Of a DNA stretch of 7,147 nt, positions 1-6,466 are shown in pieces. How positions within the stretch are numbered: position 1 is the first letter of the stretch; each line of letters starts with the position of its first letter. The notes beneath the pieces are model-generated. The model was not told where the DNA came from. It did no database searches and saw only the letters and a program-made list of their open reading frames with translations. The stretch covers positions 1-7,147 of the forward strand of contig CAKQCV010000103.1 in assembly GCA_934217675.1 (NCBI GenBank), written 5' to 3'. The stretch is from an uncultured Prevotella sp. GTDB taxonomy: Bacteria; Bacteroidota; Bacteroidia; Bacteroidales; Bacteroidaceae. A program made the position numbers and the translations under genes.

Positions 1-126
1 TGAAAGTTAAATACGTTAAATTTTAGCCATTTCGTATCTATATAGAATCCACACAGTCACTTTTCTACCGTTTAGAGCGTATAGTATTGATAATCAACTG
101 ATAATAGATACAACCGTTGTACGAAG
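1..126. other. Non-coding or remnant stretch upstream of the LRR gene
   Basis: No convincing gene is visible. In the frame of the downstream LRR gene there are stops at 1, 43, 73, 79, 88 and 91. The other two forward frames give short translations with no LRR character. The best promoter-like string is TAGTATTG (82-89), one mismatch from the TAnnTTTG consensus, without a good -33 element. The stretch is AT-rich and changes directly into LRR coding sequence at the palindrome at 109-121. It may be ordinary intergenic DNA or foreign sequence brought next to the gene by recombination. Confidence 0.5.
109..121. repeat. 13-bp perfect palindrome at the LRR junction
   Basis: The sequence is TACAAC-C-GTTGTA, perfect 6-bp arms around one central base. 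It lies within a wider set of CAAC (95, 111) and GTTG (116, 126) words. Read in the frame of the LRR gene, codons 109-129 spell YNRCTKL, which matches the usual end of one BspA repeat and start of the next (xxxCxxL). In-frame homology therefore begins inside the palindrome, while stop codons lie just upstream at 88-93. This is what a site-specific recombination site or breakpoint could look like. No second copy was seen in the window, so the role is inferred. Confidence 0.4.
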
Positions 127-3100
127 TTGCAAGATGTCGGCGAATTGGCTAATTGTAAGTCTATAGGTGGATGGGCATTTCAATCTTGCAGCAGCTTAAA
201 AAATCTGTCAGGCTTAAAACTAACATTCATCCCAGTTTCTGCTTTTAGAGATTGTTCAAGCCTTGAGAGTATAGATTTGTCTGAATGTACTTTTATTGGA
301 AATGAGGCTTTTTATGGTTGCAGAAAATTGGCAAATGTAGATATAAAGAACTGTGTGTCTATTGGAAGTAGTGCTTTTTCTTATTGTTCTTCTTTGACAG
401 AGGTTGATTTAAGTTCTTGTAAAATTCTTGAGAGTTCCATTTTCTGCGGTTGTTCAAAATTATCTAATGTGATAGGTATTGAAAGATTTAAAAACATTCC
501 TAATTATGCTTTCTATGGCACAGCGTTGCAGTCTGTTAGTCTTCCGTTGTGTACTTCTATTGGGAATTCTGCTTTTTTTCGTTGCAGGTCTTTGACCACT
601 TTGGATTTGCCAAAGGTTGAAAAAATTGAAGATTGTGCATTTCAAGAAACAATGTTAAAAACAGTCAGTCTTCCGTTGTGTACATCTATTGGAATTTGGG
701 CTTTTGGTGATTGCACGTCTTTGACTACTTTGGATTTGCCAAAGGTTGAAACAATAGGATCTTATGCTTTCATTAGAACAGCGTTGCAGTCTGTTAGTCT
801 TCCGTTGTGTACATCTGTTGGGGAGCAAGCTTTCTTTTCATGTCAATCTTTGAAGATAATAGACATTCCAAGTGTTGTAACGCTTGGTAATTATGCATTC
901 CAAAATACTGCAATTACAAAGGTTTCTCTTCCGGAGTCGTTAAAGACTATGGGCTATGGATGTTTTAACCTATTGTGTGAATACACATTCAATGGTACAA
1001 CACCTGCAATATTGAATGAAGATTTAAGTGGCGATGATTATATAGAAGATAAATATTATAACAGAATTGCCTTTGGTAATCTTTCTATAATAAAAGTTCC
1101 ACAATCTGCTGTTTCTGCTTATAAATCTGCTGATGTATGGAGCAATTATGCTGATAAGATATTTTCAATGAGCGACAGGGTTGATTATGACGTTACAACT
1201 ACAGCGATGGACAAGCAGTCTGGTTTGGAGCAAGTTATAGGAGCTACAAACATGGCAAAGGTGTTTTCACTGAAAGCAAAGGGAACGATAAACAGTTACG
1301 ACATCATAATGATAAGAAACAAGATGACGAATCTGCATTATCTTGACCTTTCAGAAGCCAATATCGTTGCCAATGACTATGAATATTATACAGGCTATCA
1401 TACAACTGATAATGTGGTTGGTGATTATATGTTCTATGATTTGGATAAACTCGTTACCGTAAAGCTACCTAATAGTGCAACTTATATTGGTTCTTCTGCT
1501 TTCCAAAATTGTGATAATATAGAAAATATAGTATTGCCTGAAAACTTAATAACAATAGGTCCTTCTGCTTTCCAATATTGTTATAATATAGAAAATATTG
1601 TATTGCCTGAAAACTTAACAGAAATAGGTTCTTCTGCTTTTTGGAATTGCAGTAATCTTAAATCAGTGCAATTCCCTCCAATGCTGAAGACTATTGGGGA
1701 TTGTGCTTTTTATTCTTGTAATAAACTTCAAGAAATTGAACTTCCTGGTCTTGAAACAATTTCTTCTTCTGCATTCAGTTATTGCTCTTCTCTCAAAGAA
1801 GTTCGCATTCCAAGCACTATAAAAAGCATAGGAGGGCAAGCTTTTTACGAATGCAGTAATCTCGCAAAAGTCTACACCTATACCGTAGAACCAACAAAGA
1901 TAAGTCAGAACACATTTGACACCCAAACGTACGAGAAAGCACACCTCTGCATGCCGACACAGAGCTACACAAACTACTATTACAACACGGAGTGGAGCCA
2001 GTTCCGCAACGACAACTACGAGTGGTTTGACGAGCCTTATAAATATATGTATATTAATAAGGAATATACACTGAGCGATGAGAACAGTGCATCGAAAGAC
2101 AAGGGACGCTTTGATGGTGACCCAGACATTGATATTAACCCTGGTGGCGGACTTATCGTAGAGGGCGATAAACCACAGACTTCCGACGAGATTCACCTGA
2201 AGGGCGACGGAAGTAACTGGGCTTCTATCATAGCAAGTGCAAACGTTGACGCAAAGAAACTCTATATCGACATCAACGTGGAGGCAAACCGCTGGCATTT
2301 CTTCTGCTTCCCATTCGATATCAAGCGCAGCAACATCAGCTGTGGCGGTAGCTTCGTGTTCCGCTATTACGACGGTAAGATTAGAGCCACCGAAGGTAAG
2401 GGCGGATGGCAGAACCTACCGGAATCAGAAGAATACTTGAAGGCTGGCAAGGGATATATCTTCCAGACATCAGTGGATTGCACACTGTCTATCCTCGTGG
2501 AGAAAGAAAAATTCGGTATGCTGCCAAACTTGAAGTTCGACTGCAATCTCGAAGCAAATGCATCTACAAACGAGCAGAATGCAAGCTGGAACTTCGTGGG
2601 CAACCCATTCACAAGCTTCTTCGACCTTAATGATATGGGCTACAATGCCCCTGTGACACGCTGGAACAGCAACAACAACAGTTATGAGGCAGTGCGCCCA
2701 GGCGATGATGACTATATCTTCCATCCGTTTGAGGCATTCTTCGTGCAGCGTCCGGCAGACAGCGAGAATATAGAATTCGACCCAGAGCACAGAATGACGC
2801 AAACAGGCAGAGACAAGCGAGAGAACGCAAATGCACTGAAGGCAATGAAGCGCACACTGAACCCAGAGCGTCTGCTCGTGAACCTAAGTATCAGCGATGG
2901 CAAGAACACCGACAAGACCCGCATCGTGTTCAACAAAAATAAGAGCAACAGATACGAGATGGACTGTGATGCTGCAAAATTCGAGAGCAATGCATCGGCA
3001 GTTCTGCTGTATAGCGTGGAGGCACAGGGCGGAAAGCTCGCCATCAACGAACGCCCTAAGGGCAGCGTGCAGCTTGGCTACGTGGCAGCAAAGGCTGGCG

Positions 3101-3471
3101 AGTTTACAATCGCGGCACAGCGTATGGATCAGCCTGTGATATTGCACGACAACCTGATGAATGTGTCGTTCGACTTGAGCAATGGCGACTATAACTTCAC
3201 TTCCGAGGCAGGAACCTTCGACAACCGCTTTATGCTGCTCGTTGACGGTGGTGTGACAGGTATTGCAGATATTGCCAATGGAACAGGTGTGAACATAATG
3301 CCAGTGGAAGGCGGACTGAATATAACAGGCATTGGCAGCAATGCCGTGAATGTTTATTCACTTTCTGGTGTGCTGCTTGCCACACGTAGCGAAAGCGGAC
3401 TGCTTTCATTGCCAAAGGCTACATACGTAGTGGAAGTGGGCAAGATGAAGGCTAAGGTTGCCGTGAGATAA
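127..3471 (+). CDS. BspA-like leucine-rich-repeat surface protein, N-terminus missing
   Basis: Family members are large surface or secreted proteins, some implicated in adhesion. Counting from the TTG at 127, residues 1-265 are LRR_5/BspA repeats of the pattern L..V.L..C.SIG..AF..CSSL. Residues about 270-345 form a repeat-free module ending in the typical VPQSAVSAYKSADVW motif. Residues about 349-440 resemble the module usually found at the start of such proteins (LDLSEANIV). Residues about 442-583 are a second LRR block, and about 600-1040 are non-repeat and probably beta-rich. Residues about 1043-1114 (VNVYSLSG...YVVEVGKMKAKVAVR) resemble a type IX secretion C-terminal sorting domain. There is no signal peptide. 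The frame opens only at 94, and LRR homology is visible from about codon 109, upstream of the only plausible start, a TTG without Shine-Dalgarno. The gene is thus probably 5'-truncated, a silent cassette or a pseudogene. GC content is low in the LRR blocks and higher after about 1870. It is followed at 34 nt by the dockerin gene. Confidence 0.85.
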   Translation: MQDVGELANCKSIGGWAFQSCSSLKNLSGLKLTFIPVSAFRDCSSLESIDLSECTFIGNEAFYGCRKLANVDIKNCVSIGSSAFSYCSSLTEVDLSSCKILESSIFCGCSKLSNVIGIERFKNIPNYAFYGTALQSVSLPLCTSIGNSAFFRCRSLTTLDLPKVEKIEDCAFQETMLKTVSLPLCTSIGIWAFGDCTSLTTLDLPKVETIGSYAFIRTALQSVSLPLCTSVGEQAFFSCQSLKIIDIPSVVTLGNYAFQNTAITKVSLPESLKTMGYGCFNLLCEYTFNGTTPAILNEDLSGDDYIEDKYYNRIAFGNLSIIKVPQSAVSAYKSADVWSNYADKIFSMSDRVDYDVTTTAMDKQSGLEQVIGATNMAKVFSLKAKGTINSYDIIMIRNKMTNLHYLDLSEANIVANDYEYYTGYHTTDNVVGDYMFYDLDKLVTVKLPNSATYIGSSAFQNCDNIENIVLPENLITIGPSAFQYCYNIENIVLPENLTEIGSSAFWNCSNLKSVQFPPMLKTIGDCAFYSCNKLQEIELPGLETISSSAFSYCSSLKEVRIPSTIKSIGGQAFYECSNLAKVYTYTVEPTKISQNTFDTQTYEKAHLCMPTQSYTNYYYNTEWSQFRNDNYEWFDEPYKYMYINKEYTLSDENSASKDKGRFDGDPDIDINPGGGLIVEGDKPQTSDEIHLKGDGSNWASIIASANVDAKKLYIDINVEANRWHFFCFPFDIKRSNISCGGSFVFRYYDGKIRATEGKGGWQNLPESEEYLKAGKGYIFQTSVDCTLSILVEKEKFGMLPNLKFDCNLEANASTNEQNASWNFVGNPFTSFFDLNDMGYNAPVTRWNSNNNSYEAVRPGDDDYIFHPFEAFFVQRPADSENIEFDPEHRMTQTGRDKRENANALKAMKRTLNPERLLVNLSISDGKNTDKTRIVFNKNKSNRYEMDCDAAKFESNASAVLLYSVEAQGGKLAINERPKGSVQLGYVAAKAGEFTIAAQRMDQPVILHDNLMNVSFDLSNGDYNFTSEAGTFDNRFMLLVDGGVTGIADIANGTGVNIMPVEGGLNITGIGSNAVNVYSLSGVLLATRSESGLLSLPKATYVVEVGKMKAKVAVR
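521..907 (+). repeat. Three in-frame tandem 129-bp LRR repeats
   Basis: The block CAGCGTTGCAGTCTGTTAGT starts at 521 and again at 779, exactly 2 x 129 bp apart. The word AGTCTTCCGTTGTGTAC begins at 538 (first base A), 667 and 796. Each unit encodes 43 residues, two LRRs, with the core VSLPLCTS(I/V)G. Units 1 and 2 also share a long stretch covering TTTGGATTTGCCAAAGGTTG. Unit 3 diverges in its second half. The period is a multiple of three, so gain or loss of units would keep the frame. Confidence 0.88.
1492..1629 (+). repeat. In-frame tandem 69-bp LRR repeats
   Basis: Units begin at 1492 and 1561, and the motif TCTTCTGCT recurs at 1630, giving a 69-bp period (23 residues, one LRR). The first two units share TATAGAAAATAT and TATTGCCTGAAAACTTAA almost without change and encode NIENIVLPENL. 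The third diverges after its first bases. The high DNA identity suggests recent duplication or gene conversion. Confidence 0.85.
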
Positions 3472-3505
3472 TTGATTACCTTGATATAAAAAGGAAAAAT
3501 GAAAA

Positions 3506-4360
3506 ATGAAGAAACCGATAATGGTATTAATGTATATAAGCTTGGTCTTGCTGCTGCTCATCGTGAGTGGCAGCAGGGCATGGGCTTCTGTCAGTAGCGA
3601 TGATTTCGACCCGGTGAATCCTGCCGAGCCAAATGCATACTTCACGGTGGCTGTTGGCTCCGACCACGGATGGACATCTGGCGGCGGAACATACCGTCAG
3701 GGTGATGTGGCTTATATCCACGTGTCGTCATACAGCGAGGACTATACCTTTGCATATTGGACAAAGGACGGAGTGAAATACTCTGAGGCTGAAGGCTTCA
3801 ATTATGATGTGCAGGAAAATGCCAAGTTCTGTGCTGTGTTCACGTTCACTCCAAGAGACCCGTCGGAACCGGTGATGGCAAACGAATACCGACTGTTCCT
3901 TACTGCCGAGACCGACGGCAGTTGCTCGTTCAACAGAACGAGTGGCTCGAAGGTTGAGGCTGATGGATATGTTACGGTAGAGGCAATTCCGAGTCCGGGC
4001 TATGTCTTCAAAGGATGGTTCTGTGGCGGACAGAAGCTGAGCGAAAGCTTGGCGTTTTCCTACTATATGCCACGACGGAATGTTGAACTTTCGGCACGGT
4101 TCACTTACAGTCCGGTGAATCCGGAAGAACCAAACGGCGACGGCAGTCAGTCGGGCAATGTGGACAATAGTGGAAAGAAAGGCGACGTGAATGGCGATGG
4201 CGAGGTGAATACTGCTGATGCCGTGATGATTATAAATGCATACGTCAGCGGAAAAGTTGATGACCTCGTGAAGAGCGTTGCCGATGTGAACGGCGATGGT
4301 GAGGTTAACACCGCCGATGCCGTGATGATTACAAACAATTATGTAAATGGCGACAAATAA
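3506..4360 (+). CDS. Secreted protein with two beta-repeat domains and a C-terminal dockerin-like module
   Basis: This is a 284-residue exported protein. Residues 1-27 are a signal peptide: KK, a leucine/valine-rich core (7-20), and a likely type I cleavage after AWA27. No lipobox cysteine is visible. Two domains resembling the divergent InlB B-repeat / bacterial-repeat family follow at about 43-114 and 126-201, with motifs FAYW and FKGWF. They are bounded by similar linkers (DPVNPAEPN, TPRDPSEPV, SPVNPEEPN). Residues 226-282 contain two dockerin type I F-hand repeats, each with D(V)NGDGEVNTAD calcium-ligand loops and the same DAVMI helix. Dockerins usually bind cohesins, but in this group such pairs also occur without known cohesins, so the partner is unknown. 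The start at 3506 is preceded by AAGGA (3491-3495). An ATG at 3499 is in another frame. It is probably cotranscribed with the LRR gene 34 nt upstream and the small peptide downstream. Confidence 0.85.
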   Translation: MKKPIMVLMYISLVLLLLIVSGSRAWASVSSDDFDPVNPAEPNAYFTVAVGSDHGWTSGGGTYRQGDVAYIHVSSYSEDYTFAYWTKDGVKYSEAEGFNYDVQENAKFCAVFTFTPRDPSEPVMANEYRLFLTAETDGSCSFNRTSGSKVEADGYVTVEAIPSPGYVFKGWFCGGQKLSESLAFSYYMPRRNVELSARFTYSPVNPEEPNGDGSQSGNVDNSGKKGDVNGDGEVNTADAVMIINAYVSGKVDDLVKSVADVNGDGEVNTADAVMITNNYVNGDK

Positions 4361-4391
4361 CCAAACGGTTGTTGTGGAGCAGAGAAACGAA

Positions 4392-4604
4392 ATGATAAAG
4401 AAAACGAAGATGAAAAAAAAGTATGTTGTGCCTACCACTGTGAGGCACATTGTTGAAGCAGAACACAGTATGCTTGCCGGGTCCGACCGCACGCTGGAAA
4501 TGGAATGGAGCGACGGACATTCGAAAAAGAATGCGAGTACAGATTATGAAATCCTTTCGAAGGAACATTCCGATGGCAACGGTCTTTGGGATGACGAAGA
4601 GTAA
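4392..4604 (+). CDS. Small LAGS-motif peptide, 70 aa, function unknown
   Basis: The product begins MIKKTKMKKKYVVPT, then carries VEAEHSMLAGS, then an acidic, hydrophilic tail ending GLWDDEE. I recognise the layout (MKKKYxxP start, a hydrophobic/acidic middle ending in LAGS or LAxS, and a variable D/E/G-rich tail) as that of short hypothetical proteins common in Prevotella and Bacteroides, but no function is established to my knowledge. There is no signal peptide or transmembrane segment. The start is uncertain. The ATG at 4410 (MKKKYVV) matches the family start best and 4392 adds six residues; an in-frame ATG at 4347 would overlap the dockerin gene and looks too early. GGAG lies at about 4375-4378. 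The gene is 31 nt after the dockerin stop and before a strong hairpin, so it is likely the last gene of that operon. The LAGS site resembles a leader-cleavage region, but no protease or transporter gene is present here. Confidence 0.68.
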   Translation: MIKKTKMKKKYVVPTTVRHIVEAEHSMLAGSDRTLEMEWSDGHSKKNASTDYEILSKEHSDGNGLWDDEE

Positions 4605-4617
4605 AAGACTGAACTTA

Positions 4618-4670
4618 TAATTTTCCCCTCCCCCGCCTCCCCCTGACAGAGGCGCGGGAGGGGAAAATTA
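4618..4670. terminator. Long GC-rich hairpin ending the surface-protein operon
   Basis: The arms at 4618-4639 and 4649-4670 pair over 22 bp with a single mismatch around a 9-base loop (4640-4648). The core is CCCCTCCC / GGGAGGGG flanked by AATTTT / AAAATT. It begins 13 nt after the small-peptide stop. The flanking AT pairs give near-symmetric ends, so it could act in either direction. No separate U-tract follows on the plus strand. It may also be a member of a repeated extragenic palindrome family. Confidence 0.75.
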
Positions 4671-4731
4671 AATCCGAACCTTCAATAAAGGAATTCATTT
4701 TGTTTATCTGCTTACAATAAGTCACCACTTT

Positions 4732-4763
4732 TTTGTTATACCCCTGTTTTTTCGGTAAGTTTG
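4732..4763 (+). promoter_or_regulatory. Promoter P1 for frr-rsgA
   Basis: TTTG (4732-4735), 20 bases, then TAAGTTTG (4756-4763) match the Bacteroidetes sigma-ABfr consensus TTTG-N19-21-TAnnTTTG exactly. Transcription would start near 4770, giving a leader of about 80 nt before frr. It lies beyond the hairpin at 4618-4670, separating the core genes from the surface operon. Confidence 0.75.
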
Positions 4764-4776
4764 TAAAATAAAGAAT

Positions 4777-4791
4777 GTATGCTTTGCATAC
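4777..4791. repeat. 15-bp palindrome between the two frr promoters
   Basis: GTATGC-TTT-GCATAC has perfect 6-bp arms. It lies just downstream of the expected P1 start and contains the TTTG -33 element of P2 in its centre and right arm. It could be an operator or a small leader hairpin in P1 transcripts, or chance. No regulator is identified. Confidence 0.35.
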
Positions 4792-4814
4792 TTCATTTTT
4801 TATATTTATTTTTG
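4783..4814 (+). promoter_or_regulatory. Promoter P2 for frr-rsgA
   Basis: TTTG (4783-4786), 20 bases, then TATTTTTG (4807-4814) are again a full match to the sigma-ABfr consensus. The predicted start near 4821 leaves a leader of about 29 nt, so transcripts from it would exclude any frr start upstream of 4850. AT-rich sequence makes chance matches easier than for P1. Confidence 0.62.
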
Positions 4815-4849
4815 CAAAAACATTATTGAAAAACAAAAAACAAGACAAT

Positions 4850-5410
4850 ATGATTGACGTAAAACAAACGCTGAAAGACAGCGAAGAGAAAATGGAAATG
4901 GCTACACTCTATCTTGAGGAAGAGCTGAACCGTATACGTGCCGGACGTGCCAATGTGGCAATTCTCGATTGCGTGAGAGTTGATTCCTACGGATCAAAGG
5001 TTCCGTTGAACCAGGTGGCAAGCGTTTCTGTACCAGACGCAAGAACTATTGCCATTAAACCTTGGGACAAGAAACAAATCAGAGAGATAGAAAAAGCTAT
5101 CATGGATTCGGAAGTAGGAATTACACCGGAAAACAACGGAGAGATAATCCGTTTGGGTATTCCGCAGCCTACAGAGGAGCGCCGTAAGGAACTTGCAAAG
5201 CAATGCAATAAGATTGGAGAGAAAGTGAAAGTGCAGGTGCGCAACGTTAGAGCTGACATCAAGGATAAACTGAAGAAAGCTATTAAAGACGGACTCTCTG
5301 AAGATAACGAGAAAGATGCAGAAAATGAATTGCAGAAGATTCATGACAAGTATATCAAAAAAGTTGATGACTTGCTCGCTGCAAAGAACAAGGAAATCAT
5401 GACGGTATAA
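4850..5410 (+). CDS. frr: Ribosome recycling factor
   Basis: RRF acts in the cytosol with EF-G to split the post-termination ribosome so subunits can be reused. The product is 186 residues, the normal family length. Helical domain I is at about 1-29 and 107-186, with the conserved LNRIRAGRAN (26-35), VQVRNVRAD (128-136) and the C-terminal helix DKYIKKVDDLLAAK. The beta-rich domain II lies between, with VPLNQVASVSVPDARTIAIKPWD (51-73). The start at 4850 (MIDVKQTL) is chosen because it gives the family length and follows both promoters. An in-frame ATG at 4775 would add 25 hydrophobic, AT-rich residues that RRF lacks. It is the first gene of a two-gene unit with rsgA, 9 nt downstream. Confidence 0.97.
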   Translation: MIDVKQTLKDSEEKMEMATLYLEEELNRIRAGRANVAILDCVRVDSYGSKVPLNQVASVSVPDARTIAIKPWDKKQIREIEKAIMDSEVGITPENNGEIIRLGIPQPTEERRKELAKQCNKIGEKVKVQVRNVRADIKDKLKKAIKDGLSEDNEKDAENELQKIHDKYIKKVDDLLAAKNKEIMTV

Positions 5411-5419
5411 GGGCTGAAT

Positions 5420-6361
5420 ATGAGCGATACCGTAGGATTGGTAATAAAAAACACCGGCAGTTGGTATACTGTACTGACTGACGGTGGTTCTGTTGTGGAA
5501 TGCAAAATAAAGGGAAATTTCCGCTTGAAAGGCATACGCAGCACAAATCCCGTGGCGGTGGGAGACCGGGTGGAGATTATCCGCAATCAAGAGGGAACCG
5601 CCTTTATTTCGAATATTTGCGACAGACGTAATTATATTATTCGCAAATCTTCAAACCTTTCAAAACAAAGCCATATTATTGCGGCAAATGTTGACCAGGC
5701 TTTCCTGATAGTTACTGTTGACTATCCGCAAACTTCAACTACATTTATCGATCGCTTCCTTGCTTCGGCAGAAGCATACAATGTTCCGGTGGTTATCTTA
5801 TTTAATAAGGTAGACCTTTTTGAGGGTGATGCACAGCATTATCTCGACATGATGGTGAACCTTTATGAAACCGTAGGTTATAAGTGCATGAAGGTGTCGG
5901 CAGAAACAGGATTCGGAATAGATGAACTGAAACCTTTGCTGAAAGATAAAATAACGCTTTTTAGCGGAAACAGCGGAGTGGGGAAGAGCAGTCTGCTGAA
6001 TATTATCGTGCCTGGAGCTGAGTTGCGCACGGCAGACATTTCAGATGCCCACAATACAGGAATGCATACCACCACTTTTAGCGAAATGCTAAGACTTGAA
6101 TATGGAGGATGGGTGATAGATACTCCAGGAATAAAAGGATTTGGCACGTTTAATATGGAGCCGGAAGAAATCTGCGGATATTTTAAAGATATCTTCAAAT
6201 TTTCGAAAGACTGTCGCTTCAGCAATTGCACCCACACACATGAGCCAGGGTGTGCGGTTAGAAAAGCCGTGGAAGAACATTATATAGCAGAAAGCCGATA
6301 TGCTTCATACTTGAGCATGCTTGAAGATAAGGATGAAGGAAAATATAGAGCAGCATATTAA
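5420..6361 (+). CDS. rsgA: Ribosome small-subunit assembly GTPase RsgA (YjeQ)
   Basis: RsgA is a circularly permuted GTPase that binds the maturing 30S subunit and checks the decoding centre late in assembly. The 313-residue product has an N-terminal OB-fold (about 1-66). GTPase motifs follow in permuted order: G4 NKVD (129-132), G5 SAE (160-162), the P-loop GNSGVGKS (183-190), the G2 threonines HTTT (216-219) and G3 DTPG (234-237). A C-terminal zinc site has C265, C270, H272 and C278. All key residues are intact. It starts 9 nt after frr, with AAGGG overlapping the frr stop as a possible ribosome binding site, and should be cotranscribed with it. It converges on mscL. Confidence 0.97.
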   Translation: MSDTVGLVIKNTGSWYTVLTDGGSVVECKIKGNFRLKGIRSTNPVAVGDRVEIIRNQEGTAFISNICDRRNYIIRKSSNLSKQSHIIAANVDQAFLIVTVDYPQTSTTFIDRFLASAEAYNVPVVILFNKVDLFEGDAQHYLDMMVNLYETVGYKCMKVSAETGFGIDELKPLLKDKITLFSGNSGVGKSSLLNIIVPGAELRTADISDAHNTGMHTTTFSEMLRLEYGGWVIDTPGIKGFGTFNMEPEEICGYFKDIFKFSKDCRFSNCTHTHEPGCAVRKAVEEHYIAESRYASYLSMLEDKDEGKYRAAY

Positions 6362-6382
6362 ATTACGGCGTAAGGTATAAAA

Positions 6383-6410
6383 AATGGGAAGCCTGTTTGG
6401 GTTTCCCATT
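6383..6410 (-). terminator. Hairpin terminator between convergent rsgA and mscL
   Basis: AATGGGAAGCC (6383-6393) pairs with GGTTTCCCATT (6400-6410) over 11 bp, including one G-U pair, around a 6-base loop. On the minus strand the stem is followed directly by a T-rich run (read from 6384 downwards), so it fits an intrinsic terminator for mscL. On the plus strand only a weak T-rich tail follows, so termination of frr-rsgA there is likely but less efficient. Confidence 0.72.
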
Positions 6411-6466
6411 CTTGGTCTTATTGAAACTTTTGATTCAAGTTCTGGATTATAAATCAGAAAGTTCAG

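Noticed and set aside
82..89. TAGTATTG as a promoter for the LRR gene
   Set aside because: One mismatch in the conserved TTTG part and no good -33 element; in AT-rich DNA this is expected by chance.
521..907. CRISPR-like array
   Set aside because: The units are 129-bp in-frame protein repeats with no short palindromic repeat and no variable spacers.
1663..2298. 211-codon open frame on the minus strand within the LRR gene
   Set aside because: It is antisense to well-supported LRR and beta-domain coding sequence, is rich in Val/Cys/Ile without any family motif, and has no promoter or ribosome site.
3728..4492. 254-codon minus-strand open frame across the dockerin gene and the small peptide
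   Set aside because: It is a mirror of GC-patterned codons of the dockerin gene, spans two plus-strand genes, and shows no recognisable domain.
4775..4849. In-frame upstream ATG adding 25 residues to RRF
   Set aside because: RRF is normally about 185 residues, the extra part is hydrophobic AT-rich sequence that contains promoter P2, and the P2 start would lie downstream of it.
4994..5590. 198-codon minus-strand frame across frr and rsgA
   Set aside because: It is antisense to two certain core genes and carries no motif.
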